A stretch of 64,000 nucleotides of DNA. Source: Pyrinomonadaceae bacterium (GTDB lineage Bacteria; Acidobacteriota; Blastocatellia; Pyrinomonadales; Pyrinomonadaceae). A program made the position numbers and the translations under genes. Positions 25,715-35,348 of the stretch are shown here, one piece after another. The stretch is taken from NCBI GenBank assembly GCA_025054715.1, contig JANWYH010000006.1, positions 1-64,000 of the forward strand, written 5' to 3'. Position 1 is the stretch's first letter. Each line of letters opens with the position of its first letter. The notes under the pieces were generated by a model that saw nothing but the letters and a program-made list of their open reading frames with translations, was not told the origin of the DNA and did not search any database.

Positions 25715-26706
25715 CTAAAAAAATCCTTAGCCGCACTAAGAACTCCCTTTGAAAACTTATTGTAGCGACCGCTTAAAAACTCGATAAAAATCGGCGCTAT
25801 ACGCTTAACTCTTTCATCTGGCAAGTTCATTCGATTCTTTAGATGCAATATATTTTCTCTATTTCTCTCAACGAGAGGAACCAAAGCAGCATCTATTTTG
25901 CCGCAAAATTCTTTAAGCTTCGGATATTCCTTCAAAACGTCTGTCAAAATCTGTAACCTTTCTATATCTTTTTCTAGAAATTCTATTGCCTTACTGAAAG
26001 CTACTTTGTGATTGCTGTTATTACTATTTGAAAACCCGATACCTATCTGCTGCCCTTCGTGGATTCTATACTTAATTAGAGGCTTTTCTAGAAAACACAC
26101 ATCTGCAAGCAAAGAAGCACAAAGTGCTATCCAGCCATCGTGTATCAAGTTTGGTAGATTTTGCGGAAAAGGTAGCAAAAATTTTTTCAGCTCCGCTCGA
26201 AAAGCCATAGTAGCTCCAGTAACTACGTTTCCTCTAAGTAAAACACTAAGTATTCCATTCTTTCTAGCATCTTTTTGCTTCTTCCTAGGAAAATAAAAGT
26301 CCCATAAGCGCTTGTTAAGCGGCTTTGAAGCTTCGTCAATAAGCTCCGCATCGGTAAAAACCATTCCAAGCGACCTGGAAGAGGTGAACTTCGACTCTAT
26401 TATTTCGATCTTTGTCGGATTCCAAATATCGTCTTGGTCAGAAAGGAAAATAATATCTCCTCGGCAAAGCCCGATAGCTTTCTCAAAATTCAGATGCGAG
26501 CCTAGATTCCTTTCATTTCTGTATAAACGCACCTCAAAAGGCGCTCTACTAGAAAACTTCTCGATGATTTCCAGCGTTGAGTCCGTAGAGGCGTCATCAC
26601 AGACAATTAACTCATCAGGCAATCGAGTTTGATTAAGAAAGCTATCGAGCTGCTCTAGCAAAAATTTCTCACCATTATAGGTGCAAAGAGCAATCGAAAC
26701 TTTCAT
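25711..26706 (-). CDS. Family 2 glycosyltransferase
   Basis: 331 aa GT-A-fold enzyme. SIALCTYNGEKFLLEQLDSF, ELIVCDDASTDSTLEII and ELY-like YRNERNLGSHLNFEKAI define the nucleotide-sugar pocket, and DIIFLSDQDDIW holds the DxD-like metal motif. HDGWIALCASLLADVCFLE and IKYRIHEGQQIG complete the rhamnosyltransferase-like (RfbF/WsaE-type) pattern. No membrane helices. It would transfer a sugar in surface polysaccharide assembly, but it heads an operon with rlmH, dksA/traR-like and comF, not with polysaccharide genes. Confidence 0.88.
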   Translation of the reverse strand: MKVSIALCTYNGEKFLLEQLDSFLNQTRLPDELIVCDDASTDSTLEIIEKFSSRAPFEVRLYRNERNLGSHLNFEKAIGLCRGDIIFLSDQDDIWNPTKIEIIESKFTSSRSLGMVFTDAELIDEASKPLNKRLWDFYFPRKKQKDARKNGILSVLLRGNVVTGATMAFRAELKKFLLPFPQNLPNLIHDGWIALCASLLADVCFLEKPLIKYRIHEGQQIGIGFSNSNNSNHKVAFSKAIEFLEKDIERLQILTDVLKEYPKLKEFCGKIDAALVPLVERNRENILHLKNRMNLPDERVKRIAPIFIEFLSGRYNKFSKGVLSAAKDFFR

Positions 26707-26719
26707 AAACGCTTGCCTT

Positions 26720-28834
26720 TTAATCTATCTTCATCTTTAGGTTTTTAATCAAAAAGGCATAAACGTCTGCTTGCTCTTCGATCTGCTTTGACGTAGGCTT
26801 ACCTGCACCGTGTCCTGCTCTCGTTTCAATCCGGATAAGTATCGGAGCTTCGCCAGCTTGGGCTTCTTGAAGCGTTGCAGCATATTTGAAGCTATGAGCA
26901 GGAACTACACGATCATCATGATCGGCAGTTGTAATCAAAACAGCCGGATATTTTGTTCCTTTACGAATGTTGTGAAGAGGCGAATAGGCATACAAAGCCT
27001 TAAACTCTTCAGGGTTTTCTGGCGAACCATAATCGGATATCCAAGCCCAGCCAATTGTAAACTTATGAAATCTGAGCATATCCATAACCCCAACGGCCGG
27101 TAACGCGGCGGCAAAAAGGTCAGGCCTTTGATTCAAAACCGCACCGACTAATAATCCTCCATTCGACGCTCCGGAAATCGCTAGCTTGCTTGGCGACGTA
27201 TATTTGTTTTGAATAAGCCACTCGGCAGCAGCTATGAAATCATCGAATACATTTTGTTTCTTTAATTTCGTGCCTGCCTTGTGCCATTCTTCACCGTATT
27301 CGCCGCCACCTCGCAAGTTTGGCATCGCAAATACTCCACCCATTTCAAGCCAAACGATTCTCGACACCGAAAATGAAGGTGTAAGTGAAACATTAAACCC
27401 ACCATAGCCATAAAGCAATGTCGGATTGTTACCGTTTAGCTTTATGCCTTTTTTGTGGACAATAAACATTGGAACACGCGTTCCATCTTTGGAGTTATAG
27501 AAAACTTGCTTTACTTCAATCTCATTAGCGTTGAATTTTACCGAAGGCTGGCGAAAAATTTTCGATTCGCCGGTTTCAAGATTGTAACGGTAAATAGTAG
27601 GTGGAAAAGCAAAACTTGTAAAAACATAAAAGGTTTCCTTATCCTCACGACGACCTCCAAAACCACTCGCCATTCCAATCGTCGGGTATTTTACATGACG
27701 CACAAATTTGCCGCTAAGATCAAAAATCTTCGTCTGGACGTAAGCGTCTTTTAGATAAGAAACAATCAGATAATTCCCCACAATACTCGCACTAGAAATA
27801 GTTTCACTTTGCTGCGAAACTATCTCTCTCCAGTTTTCGGGTTCAGGCTTTTCAATATCAATAGCAATTATTCGTCGGCGCGGAGCTTTATTGTCCGTCT
27901 GAAAATAAAAAATCTTTCCATCATTTCCAAGAAACGTATAATCGTTTTCAAATTCGCTAATTAGTTCAACAACCTTTGAGCCTTCCCTTGTCAGGTCTTT
28001 GTAAAAAATCAAGTTTCTGGGGTCAGTCCCACGCCAGACATTTATTATTAGATAACGACCATCTTCGGTGACTGTTCCTCCGAATCCCCACTCTTTATGA
28101 TCGGAACGCTCGTAAACTAATATATCTTCGGATTGATCGGTTCCAATCTTGTGGTAATAAAGCTTGTGGTAGAAGTTTTGCCCTGCAAGCTTTGTTTTTT
28201 CATCCGGCTCGGGATAACGAGAGTAGAAAAATCCTTTACCATCTTTTGTCCATGAAACGCTTGAAAATTTTACCCATCTGATTACGTCGCTCAGATCGCG
28301 ACCTGTCTCCACTTCACGAATGCGCCACTCCTGCCAATCCGAACCACCTGAAGAAATTCCATAAGCAAGGAGTTTGCCGTCTTCATCAACCGAAAAACCA
28401 GAAAGTGCAACCGTTCCATCAGCAGAAAGCTTGTTCGGGTCAAGAAGCACTCTACCTTCGCTCTCCAGAGAATCAGCAACGTAAAGAACCGACTGATTCT
28501 GTAAACCATCATTCTTCAAATAAAAATACTTGTTACCTCTCTTAAGAGGCAATGAATAACGCTCGTAATCCCAAAGCTCAGTCAAACGCCGCTTTACTTT
28601 CTCTCTTTCTGGTATCGAATCAAGATAAGCGCGCGTAATTTTATTTTGTGCTTCAATCCACGCCTTCGTTTCTGGAGAATTAGCATCTTCCAGCCAGCGA
28701 TAAGGGTCTGCAACCTTAATACCGTGATATTCATCGACTTGATCGACCTTTTTAGTCCTTGGATATTCAATTCTTTGAGCCGCAACACTCATCGCTAAAA
28801 TACAAACCATTGACAAAAAGGCAAGCTTTTTCAT
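26720..28834 (-). CDS. Prolyl oligopeptidase, exported (peptidase family S9A)
   Basis: 704 aa after start correction. Signal peptide MKKLAFLSMVCILAMSVAAQ, then the seven-bladed propeller beginning YPRTKKVDQVDEYHGIKVAD and PYRWLEDANSPETKAWIEAQ, the standard POP opening. The C-terminal hydrolase has the nucleophile in GASNGGLLVGAVLNQRPDLF, the Asp in TTADHDDRVVPAHSFKY and the His in RAGHGAGKP. It cleaves short peptides after proline. The ATG at 28834 has AGGAGGG upstream; the longer frame to 28933 runs into the pabB 3' region and is not signal-like. It is 58 bases downstream of pabB and may be read with it. Confidence 0.93.
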   Translation of the reverse strand: MKKLAFLSMVCILAMSVAAQRIEYPRTKKVDQVDEYHGIKVADPYRWLEDANSPETKAWIEAQNKITRAYLDSIPEREKVKRRLTELWDYERYSLPLKRGNKYFYLKNDGLQNQSVLYVADSLESEGRVLLDPNKLSADGTVALSGFSVDEDGKLLAYGISSGGSDWQEWRIREVETGRDLSDVIRWVKFSSVSWTKDGKGFFYSRYPEPDEKTKLAGQNFYHKLYYHKIGTDQSEDILVYERSDHKEWGFGGTVTEDGRYLIINVWRGTDPRNLIFYKDLTREGSKVVELISEFENDYTFLGNDGKIFYFQTDNKAPRRRIIAIDIEKPEPENWREIVSQQSETISSASIVGNYLIVSYLKDAYVQTKIFDLSGKFVRHVKYPTIGMASGFGGRREDKETFYVFTSFAFPPTIYRYNLETGESKIFRQPSVKFNANEIEVKQVFYNSKDGTRVPMFIVHKKGIKLNGNNPTLLYGYGGFNVSLTPSFSVSRIVWLEMGGVFAMPNLRGGGEYGEEWHKAGTKLKKQNVFDDFIAAAEWLIQNKYTSPSKLAISGASNGGLLVGAVLNQRPDLFAAALPAVGVMDMLRFHKFTIGWAWISDYGSPENPEEFKALYAYSPLHNIRKGTKYPAVLITTADHDDRVVPAHSFKYAATLQEAQAGEAPILIRIETRAGHGAGKPTSKQIEEQADVYAFLIKNLKMKID

Positions 28835-28892
28835 TATCCCTCCTATGCGTTTGTTTTTCTTAGCACGAATGCGAAATACTGCAAAATAAAGT

Positions 28893-30212
28893 TTAACAAT
28901 TTTCAGAAAAGTAATGAAACCCAATCGCATCAATCAAGGCTTTTGACTTCGTAACGGTTTCCTCATACTCAACCGCAGGCTCGCTATCAATCACGATTCC
29001 ACCTCCTACCTTGAAAGTTGCAATCTTTCCTATTACATTCATTGTTCTAATCGCTACCGAAAAATCAAGGACCGTTTCGTTACCAAAAAGACCCTCTGCG
29101 AATTCTGGATTTACATGATACCCGATTGCGCCCATAGAAACTCCTCGATTCGATTTCTCTAGAAGGTCTATTATTTGCATAGTGCGCACTTTCGGAGCGC
29201 CCGTGATTGAACCACATGGAAAAACAGCTCGCAACACATCTGAAAAACTTACGTCTTCTCTCAACTTACCAGATACGGTCGAAACCATCTGAAAAAGCGT
29301 ATTATATTCTTCTACCTCACAAAGTCTTTCGACCTTAACTGAACCAAACTCACAGATTCTACCGAGATCATTTCTTATCAGGTCAACTATCATCACATTT
29401 TCAGCTCGATCCTTATCCGAGTTCAATAGCTCAGCCTTAAGTTGTCTATCCTCGCTTTCGCTATTTCCACGCCTTCTTGTGCCCTTTATGGGAGAAGAAA
29501 ATATATGCCTTCCTTGAATTCTAAAAAATCTCTCCGGAGAAGCTGACACGATTTCATCCTTTCGCCTTCGCAAAAGGCAAGCAAATGGAACAGGATGCTT
29601 TTGTCGGATGTTCCAAAAAATCCGTTCGCTCGAAAGGTTTTCGTTTGCCTTAACAACAACGCTTCTCGTAAGATTTACTTGATAAGTTTCTCCCTGACAA
29701 ATAAACTCTTTTACTTGCTCGACTGCATTTTCGTATTCTGCTCTTTCAAAATCAGAATAGACACGGACATTCGTAGGCTCTGGAAAATCTCTCGGTGCCA
29801 CTGATTCAAGCTCTTTCTCGACTAAATCGTAAACTTTCCTATTTCCAATTAAAAACGTCTCTTGGCTTAAGTAATCATGAACTATAAGAAAATCAAAAAT
29901 AGCCACAGACAAATCTGGCTCTAAACGAGACGACACGGGTTTTATTCTTTGAGAGATTCGGTTAAGTTTCAAACCAAATTCGTAGGAAACAGTAACGACA
30001 AAAGCAAAACTACTTATTCTCAAAAGCTTTTCCATTTGACTAAGCACTCTCTTTGCGGATTGTGATCTTATGTCCAGCAACGAAACAGGATTAAAGCTAG
30101 CAATAAGATACCTTCCCTTATTGCAACTATCAAGAAGGTAAAGATTCCTCTCTTTAGAAATTGCAAGAAGTCTTCTAACTAATTCATCAGAGGTGAAACT
30201 AAGCAGTTTCAT
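28893..30212 (-). CDS. pabB: Aminodeoxychorismate synthase component I-like (PabB)
   Basis: 439 aa chorismate-utilising enzyme. The divergent N-terminus is followed by the chorismate-binding domain: ICQGETYQVNLTRSVVVK, IVSASPERFFRIQGRHIFSS, PIKGTRRRGN (the PxKGT motif of PabB-type enzymes with catalytic Lys), NVMIVDLIRNDLGRICEFG, VFPCGSITGAPKVRTMQII and ATFKVGGGIVIDSEPAVEYE. PIKGT and the overall size favour PabB over TrpE. It makes 4-amino-4-deoxychorismate for folate with a PabA amidotransferase, and neither pabA nor pabC is adjacent. The ATG at 30212 lies six bases behind a TAAAAT box on the minus strand. Confidence 0.9.
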   Translation of the reverse strand: MKLLSFTSDELVRRLLAISKERNLYLLDSCNKGRYLIASFNPVSLLDIRSQSAKRVLSQMEKLLRISSFAFVVTVSYEFGLKLNRISQRIKPVSSRLEPDLSVAIFDFLIVHDYLSQETFLIGNRKVYDLVEKELESVAPRDFPEPTNVRVYSDFERAEYENAVEQVKEFICQGETYQVNLTRSVVVKANENLSSERIFWNIRQKHPVPFACLLRRRKDEIVSASPERFFRIQGRHIFSSPIKGTRRRGNSESEDRQLKAELLNSDKDRAENVMIVDLIRNDLGRICEFGSVKVERLCEVEEYNTLFQMVSTVSGKLREDVSFSDVLRAVFPCGSITGAPKVRTMQIIDLLEKSNRGVSMGAIGYHVNPEFAEGLFGNETVLDFSVAIRTMNVIGKIATFKVGGGIVIDSEPAVEYEETVTKSKALIDAIGFHYFSENC

Positions 30213-30214
30213 GC

Positions 30215-30224
30215 TAAAATTTTA
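30215..30224. promoter_or_regulatory. Palindromic shared -10 region between pabB and the permease
   Basis: TAAAATTTTA contains TAAAAT on each strand (plus 30215-30220, minus 30224-30219). On the minus strand it ends six bases before the pabB ATG. On the plus strand it precedes the permease by 38 bases. Polymerases could not occupy both sites at once. No strong -35 is seen on either side. Confidence 0.4.
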
Positions 30225-30258
30225 TGAGTTCTGTTATTAAAACGAAAACCTTGAAAAT

Positions 30259-31689
30259 ATGAGTCAAAAATCCTTAATCAGAGGTATAGGAACAGTAGCC
30301 GCTATATCAATCATCATCGGAAATGTTATTGGAACAGGTGTATTCCTTAAAGCTCGTGTGATGACTTGCAATGTAGGCTCACCGGATTGGGTCTTGATAG
30401 CGTGGTTTGTGGCAGGCTTATTATCGCTTACCGGGGCACTCACCTACGCTGAACTATCGGCAATGAAGCCTTTTGCTGGTGGCGAATATGTATTTTTAAG
30501 AGATGCTTACGGTAACTTATGGAGCTTTCTTTACGGCTGGATGCAGATGTTTATTGCAAAAACTGGCTCTCAAGCGGCAGTAGCTGTGACTTTCGCTATC
30601 GGACTAAATGACTTTCTAGATGGTCAGCTAAAGCAATCCGTTCTCGAAACAAGCCTTTTAGGGTTTAGATATGAAGTTACATCCTTACAACTCATAGCCG
30701 TCGGTGCAATCGCTTTTTTTACCGTGCTTAATCTTGCTTCCGTATCTCTTAGCGGTCAAATTGCTACGATTTTAACCTTTATAAAAATTGGATTGATATT
30801 TTTTGTTGCCTTTGGTGCTTTTGTCTGGGCTTCAGGCTCTTTCTCGAATTTTTTTATGGCTGCATCTTCTGGCACTTGTGAAGGCGTAAACGATACAGTT
30901 AGATACGGCTCGGCGAGCTATTCATTCATCTCAGGTTTTGGCGCTGCGGTTCTGGGAGCTCTCTGGGGTTATGACGGCTGGAATAATTTAACCTTAGTTG
31001 CTGGTGAGGTAAAAAAGCCCGAAAAAAACATACCGCTAGCTTTAATAGGTGGCACTTTAGCTATCATTCTACTTTACTTACTAGCAAACTTTGCATACTT
31101 TTATGTCCTAAGTCCAGCAGAAATCGCTTCTGTATCGAAGGACTCATCAGTTGCAAAGGAAGTGGTCTCCAGATTTTCTGGCGGGTTATTCGCCGGACTT
31201 TCTGTTTCAATATTCACTATTGGACTAATGCTCTCATCTATAGGAACGCTGCATACTTCCATTCTGACAGGTGCTAGAGTACCTTTCGCTATGGCTCAAG
31301 ATGGACTAATGTTTAGCTCGCTTGGAAAATTAACTGAAAAAACGAGAGTGCCTTATATTTCAATACTCTTTCAGGGCTTCTGGGCAAGCATTCTAGCCTT
31401 GTCAGGCTCTTTTGATAAATTAACAGATTACGTAATCTTCGGCTCTTGGATTTTCTATGCTCTCGTAACCTCATCGGTTTTTGTGTTTCGTAGAAGACTG
31501 CCACAGGCAAACCGTCCTTATAAGGTCTTCGGCTATCCTTTTGTGCCTCTTATCTTTCTTATTGGCGCATCTTTACTCCTGATAAACACACTAATCAGCA
31601 CGCCTTTTCAAGCTTTGGCAGGAATCTTTCTAATTTTGCTAGGACTTCCTGTTTACTATTACCTGGCGAAATCAGAAAATCGTATTTAG
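30259..31689 (+). CDS. APC-superfamily amino-acid permease
   Basis: 476 aa, about 12 membrane helices. The first helix has SIIIGNVIGTGVFLKARVMT, the unwound GxG substrate-binding turn of the APC fold (LAT/AdiC-like group). AWFVAGLLSLTGALTYAELS and MKPFAGGEYVFLRDAYG form helices 2-3, and the helix 6 region has ALWGYDGWNNLTLVAGEVKKPEKN, which is typical of LAT-type exchangers. The substrate is probably neutral or basic amino acids; this cannot be read from sequence alone. No Shine-Dalgarno sequence is visible, and a 12-codon open frame (30224-30262) ends with its TGA overlapping this ATG. Confidence 0.9.
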   Translation: MSQKSLIRGIGTVAAISIIIGNVIGTGVFLKARVMTCNVGSPDWVLIAWFVAGLLSLTGALTYAELSAMKPFAGGEYVFLRDAYGNLWSFLYGWMQMFIAKTGSQAAVAVTFAIGLNDFLDGQLKQSVLETSLLGFRYEVTSLQLIAVGAIAFFTVLNLASVSLSGQIATILTFIKIGLIFFVAFGAFVWASGSFSNFFMAASSGTCEGVNDTVRYGSASYSFISGFGAAVLGALWGYDGWNNLTLVAGEVKKPEKNIPLALIGGTLAIILLYLLANFAYFYVLSPAEIASVSKDSSVAKEVVSRFSGGLFAGLSVSIFTIGLMLSSIGTLHTSILTGARVPFAMAQDGLMFSSLGKLTEKTRVPYISILFQGFWASILALSGSFDKLTDYVIFGSWIFYALVTSSVFVFRRRLPQANRPYKVFGYPFVPLIFLIGASLLLINTLISTPFQALAGIFLILLGLPVYYYLAKSENRI

Positions 31690-31701
31690 AGGATTGAAGC
31701 T

Positions 31702-32034
31702 ATGACGAGAGATAGAAGAAGTGGTAGCGATCGAAGAAAAGATGAACGATTTGAAACAAATATTGAAATAGAATGGGAGGGTCTCGTTGGACGAAGAAAA
31801 GGAGTTATAACGGACATAAGTGTTAGCGGCTGTTTTGTTTTGTGTTCAGGTGAAGTTGAAGATGGTGAAAGCGTAAAAATATTTTTTCCACTCAGCGATG
31901 GACGCAAAGTCGAATTTTGGGGCGAAGTAGTAAATCATACCTACGAAATAGGCTTTGGAATGCGATTTATTGAGCTTACCGAGGCTCAGAAAGAATTTTT
32001 AGAAAGATTTGTTGACACACTACGAAATGATTAA
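31702..32034 (+). CDS. PilZ-domain protein (copy 1)
   Basis: 110 aa. RRKDERFETNIEIEWEG contains the RxxxR c-di-GMP-binding arm and DISVSGCFVLC the second D/NxSxxG motif, followed by GRKVEFWGEVVNH and IGFGMRFIELT of the six-stranded barrel. Both ligand motifs look intact, so c-di-GMP binding is expected. The gene starts 12 bases after the permease stop with AGAGGATT upstream, and its 3' end overlaps the convergent regulator by four bases. A role in motility or secretion is plausible given the pilus genes elsewhere in the window. Confidence 0.88.
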   Translation: MTRDRRSGSDRRKDERFETNIEIEWEGLVGRRKGVITDISVSGCFVLCSGEVEDGESVKIFFPLSDGRKVEFWGEVVNHTYEIGFGMRFIELTEAQKEFLERFVDTLRND

Positions 32035-33407
32035 GACTTGTTAATGCGTTTTTTCTCAAAACCGTACTCACGCAATCTCCTATAAAGAGTTGACGTAGAA
32101 ATACCTAAAATTTCAGCTGCTTTGCCACGATGCCAGCCTGTTTTCTCAAGGGCTTGAAGGATTTGAAGCCGCTCAACGTCTCGAAGTGCAAATGAAGAGG
32201 TGGCGTTCTGATAAAGGGTTTCCTTATTTGTCTTAAGCGAGTAATTAACAATTTCTGGCGGAAGTTCTCTGATTGTAATCACACCTTCATCAGCCAAAAG
32301 AGCTGCTCTCTCTAGGCAGTTTCTTAACTGACGGACATTTCCAGGCCAGTGGTAGGCTTTCAGGGCTTCCATTGCTTCATCAGCAACCTTCGGCGGATTC
32401 ACACCCGCTATTCTCTTCAGTAGGTGGTTAGCCAAAGGTTCAATATCCTCAACCCTTTCGCGAAGCGGTGGTATGTGAATCTCAAAGCTATTTATTCGAT
32501 AAAGTAAATCAGGTCGAAAAGTTCCTTCAGCAACTGCCTTCTGCGGGTCTCGATTTGTTGCTGCAATTAAACGAACATTCACTTCCACTTTTCTTATACC
32601 ACCTACACGGAAAAAGGAACGTGTTTCCAAGGCACGCAAAAGCTTTGACTGCAAAGTCAAGGGCATTTCCATTATCTCGTCCAAAAAAAGTGTCCCTCCA
32701 TCAGCAATCTCAAACAGTCCTAACTTACGACCTCTAGCTCCTGAAAAGGCTCCTGCCTCATAACCAAAAAGTTCTGATTCAAGAAGGCTATCTTGGAGAG
32801 CCGCACAATTAAGATCAACAAAAGCATTTGACGAGCGAGAGCTTAACCGATGAATAGCCTGAGCTATGAGTTCCTTTCCTGTCCCGCTCTCTCCCGTAAT
32901 CAAAACATTGGTATCGCTTGTAGCAACCCGCTGAACAAGCCTTATAACCTCTTTCATTTGAATAGACTCAGCTACTATTTCAGGCACTTTCGGAGATTTT
33001 CTTTCAAGCTGAGCACGTAAGCGTTGATTATCAATCTTTAGTTTGAATTTCTCTGCTGCTTGATCGACTAAAACAGCAAGCTCCGCTATTCTGTAAGGTT
33101 TTGTAAGATAATCGTAAGCTCCAAGCTTCATTGACTCAATGGCGCTTTCTATTGTTGCATATCCCGTAATCATTATAACTTCCGGCGGATTCTGTCTTTT
33201 CTCTCTCAAACGTTTTAACAAGTCAATTCCATTCAAGCGAGGCATGTTTATATCCATCAAGATCACTTCAAAATCTTTCTCTTCCATAATCTGCCAAGCT
33301 TCCTCACCGTCGGAAGCTGTTTCAACACAATGTCCCATTCGACTCAACTCCTTTTTCACAACGAGTCGCAGATTGCTTTCGTCATCAACAACTAGAACTT
33401 TTGCCAT
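32031..33407 (-). CDS. NtrC-family sigma-54-dependent response regulator
   Basis: 458 aa. Receiver domain with D8/D9, phospho-acceptor D52 in VILMDINMP, T81 and K103 in LTKPY. The AAA+ domain has Walker A GESGTGKE (172-179), the sigma-54-contact loop GAFSGA (219-224, normally GAFTGA, a conservative Thr-to-Ser change), Walker B LFLDEI (240-245) and the R-finger region. A C-terminal Fis-type HTH is GWHRGKAAEILGISTSTLYR. It lies three bases after its cognate kinase gene and is probably activated by it. The two-component pair likely drives sigma-54 promoters for surface functions; no convincing -24/-12 site was found in this window. Confidence 0.95.
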   Translation of the reverse strand: MAKVLVVDDESNLRLVVKKELSRMGHCVETASDGEEAWQIMEEKDFEVILMDINMPRLNGIDLLKRLREKRQNPPEVIMITGYATIESAIESMKLGAYDYLTKPYRIAELAVLVDQAAEKFKLKIDNQRLRAQLERKSPKVPEIVAESIQMKEVIRLVQRVATSDTNVLITGESGTGKELIAQAIHRLSSRSSNAFVDLNCAALQDSLLESELFGYEAGAFSGARGRKLGLFEIADGGTLFLDEIMEMPLTLQSKLLRALETRSFFRVGGIRKVEVNVRLIAATNRDPQKAVAEGTFRPDLLYRINSFEIHIPPLRERVEDIEPLANHLLKRIAGVNPPKVADEAMEALKAYHWPGNVRQLRNCLERAALLADEGVITIRELPPEIVNYSLKTNKETLYQNATSSFALRDVERLQILQALEKTGWHRGKAAEILGISTSTLYRRLREYGFEKKRINKS

Positions 33408-33410
33408 ATT

Positions 33411-35048
33411 TTATTCGTCTGCCAAATTTTTGTAAGCAGGAAAAGACATTGTAAAGGAACTTCCCTCTCCTGGCTTGGAACGAACCGTGAGTCGCCCTTG
33501 ATGTTCTGTAACAATGCCATAACAAACAGCAAGCCCCAAACCTGTTCCCTTTCCAACTTCTTTGGTAGTAAAGAAAGGCTCAAAAATTTTCGGCAAATCA
33601 TCAGGAGGAATTCCACAACCAGTATCTCGAACTTCTATCTCAACCCGATCCGAATCAGAAAAGGTGCGAAAAGTAAGTGTCCCGCCTTTTGGCATTGCAT
33701 CTATTGCATTTGTCGCTAAGGCGATCACAGCTTGCTGTATTTGCCCTTCATCAGCATTGATCAAAGGAAGCTCATCTTGAAGGTCTAAAATTATAGAAAT
33801 CTTTTCACTCCTTTTTTGATGCTCAAGAAGACGAGCTGAAGCTCTAACGACCAGATTTACGTCAATAGGCATTCTATTTGCCGGTTTTACTCGGCTAAAA
33901 TCGAGCAGATTGTTGGTTATTACTTTACAGCGAAAAGCTTCACTACGAATCAAACTCAAATATTCACATAAATCTTCGGCTTCGGTTGGATCTCGAAAAG
34001 CGCCTTCCTTAAGTCTATTTTCCAAAGACTCAGCACAAGCTGCAATCGTAGCCAGGGGATTATTTATCTCATGAACAACGCCGGCAGCCAACCTTCCGAC
34101 AGCAGCGAGCTTCTCAGCACGAGCAATAGCATGAATAGCTTCTATCCGAGCCGTTACATCCTCGCCTATCGTAATAACATGAGTTATCTCACCCGTCTTT
34201 TGGTCCCTCATCGGAACCTTGCTTATTAGCCAGTACTTTGTATTTCCTTCAGCATCAACAGTTTTCTGTTCTCTTCTTTGAATCTTACCCGTCCGAAAAA
34301 CCCGCTCCAATTCAAGCCAAAGTTCCCTTTCCGGATAACGATTCAAAACCTCAAAGATCTTTCGCCCGATCACTTCTTCTTTCGGTACTCCCTGCAGACC
34401 CATTTCACGATTTTTATTCCAAGCAACTATCCTATAATCACGATCAACTACATAAAGCGAAACCGGCAAAGCGTCTAGAATTGACTCAATAAAGTTTCGA
34501 CTCTCTTCTTTCACCTGGCTTAAAGAAAAGTCAATAGCATTTACATAATGAGCAGAAAGATTTAGGGAGACGGTGGTTATCTGAACAGTGGTATCAATCA
34601 GAATTGCCTTTATTTCGGTAAAATCTTCTTTACTTTCAAAGCCTACTATCAGAGCACCCTTGACTTCAGAATTGATATGGATAGGCGAGACATACTCTAG
34701 TTCATAGTCACTTGCAGAAAGTAAGAATTCATCTTTTTCCACCGTCCAAAATGAAACTTGAGGCGGTAAGGGCTTGATCCAATGCCTAAACCTTTCCTTC
34801 CTCAAAAATTCGTCTATCCTATTACCTCGCCTGTCAACAGCACTGCTTACAAGACCCAAATTGTCCAGCTCTACGACCAAAGCACAAACCTTTGCCTGCA
34901 ATTTTTGACATAATGCCTCAACAACCTGTCCGGCCACCTTCTTGGGATGAACCTTATCAACTAGACTCCGACTTAGTTCAGACAGAAACTTTAAGTCATC
35001 AATCTCAGGCAGGCTGACCTGCTTTCTTGAAAACCCTGACGCTAGCAT
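33411..35048 (-). CDS. PAS-containing sensor histidine kinase, NtrB-like
   Basis: 545 aa, soluble, no membrane helix. Residues about 25-175 look GAF-like ([38 protein letters not shown]). A PAS domain follows ([40 protein letters not shown]). HisKA has [20 protein letters not shown] with the phospho-His, and the ATPase domain has [20 protein letters not shown] and [14 protein letters not shown]. It pairs with the NtrC-type regulator three bases downstream. The open frame begins with a TTG at 35138 that lies within the promoter; the ATG at 35048 with AAGGA just upstream is preferred. Cytoplasmic signals or a ligand bound by GAF/PAS would be the input. Confidence 0.93.
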   Translation of the reverse strand: MLASGFSRKQVSLPEIDDLKFLSELSRSLVDKVHPKKVAGQVVEALCQKLQAKVCALVVELDNLGLVSSAVDRRGNRIDEFLRKERFRHWIKPLPPQVSFWTVEKDEFLLSASDYELEYVSPIHINSEVKGALIVGFESKEDFTEIKAILIDTTVQITTVSLNLSAHYVNAIDFSLSQVKEESRNFIESILDALPVSLYVVDRDYRIVAWNKNREMGLQGVPKEEVIGRKIFEVLNRYPERELWLELERVFRTGKIQRREQKTVDAEGNTKYWLISKVPMRDQKTGEITHVITIGEDVTARIEAIHAIARAEKLAAVGRLAAGVVHEINNPLATIAACAESLENRLKEGAFRDPTEAEDLCEYLSLIRSEAFRCKVITNNLLDFSRVKPANRMPIDVNLVVRASARLLEHQKRSEKISIILDLQDELPLINADEGQIQQAVIALATNAIDAMPKGGTLTFRTFSDSDRVEIEVRDTGCGIPPDDLPKIFEPFFTTKEVGKGTGLGLAVCYGIVTEHQGRLTVRSKPGEGSSFTMSFPAYKNLADE

Positions 35049-35117
35049 TTTCCTTCTACTGGAAGTTTCTGAGACTGTCCTACCGCCTAGCGAAAAGGAA
35101 GAAAACTTCCTTTTAAA

Positions 35118-35146
35118 ATTGAAAAAAATTTTTAACAATTTGTCAA
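35118..35146 (-). promoter_or_regulatory. Promoter for the two-component pair
   Basis: On the minus strand TTGACA (35146-35141), 17-bp spacer, TTCAAT (35123-35118). The predicted start near 35111 gives a leader of about 60 bases before the ATG at 35048. Confidence 0.55.
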
Positions 35147-35307
35147 GAGATTATTTATCTGAACTATCGCCCTTGTAGTACTTGACAAAATCTTCTCAAG
35201 CATGTTCAAACAAACATTTAAATTCGAGTCTAAAGTTAATCACCTCGCCCGAATAGTGTACGGCTTTTCCGGTAAAATTTTGTCGGTATCACGTAGGTAA
35301 ATAAAAG

Positions 35308-35336
35308 TTGACTGAAAGTCGAAATCTTACTACAAT
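35308..35336 (+). promoter_or_regulatory. Promoter for the MerR-type regulator
   Basis: TTGACT (35308-35313), exactly 17 bp, TACAAT (35331-35336): a near-consensus sigma-70 site. The predicted start near 35343 is about six bases before the ATG at 35349. It shows directly that a strong promoter can sit too close to the gene to leave room for a Shine-Dalgarno sequence. Confidence 0.8.
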
Positions 35337-35348
35337 TTGGATAGAAAT

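Noticed and set aside
35049-35138. N-terminal extension of the histidine kinase from a TTG
   Set aside because: The TTG and following codons overlap the predicted promoter and initial transcribed region; the ATG at 35048 has an SD sequence.
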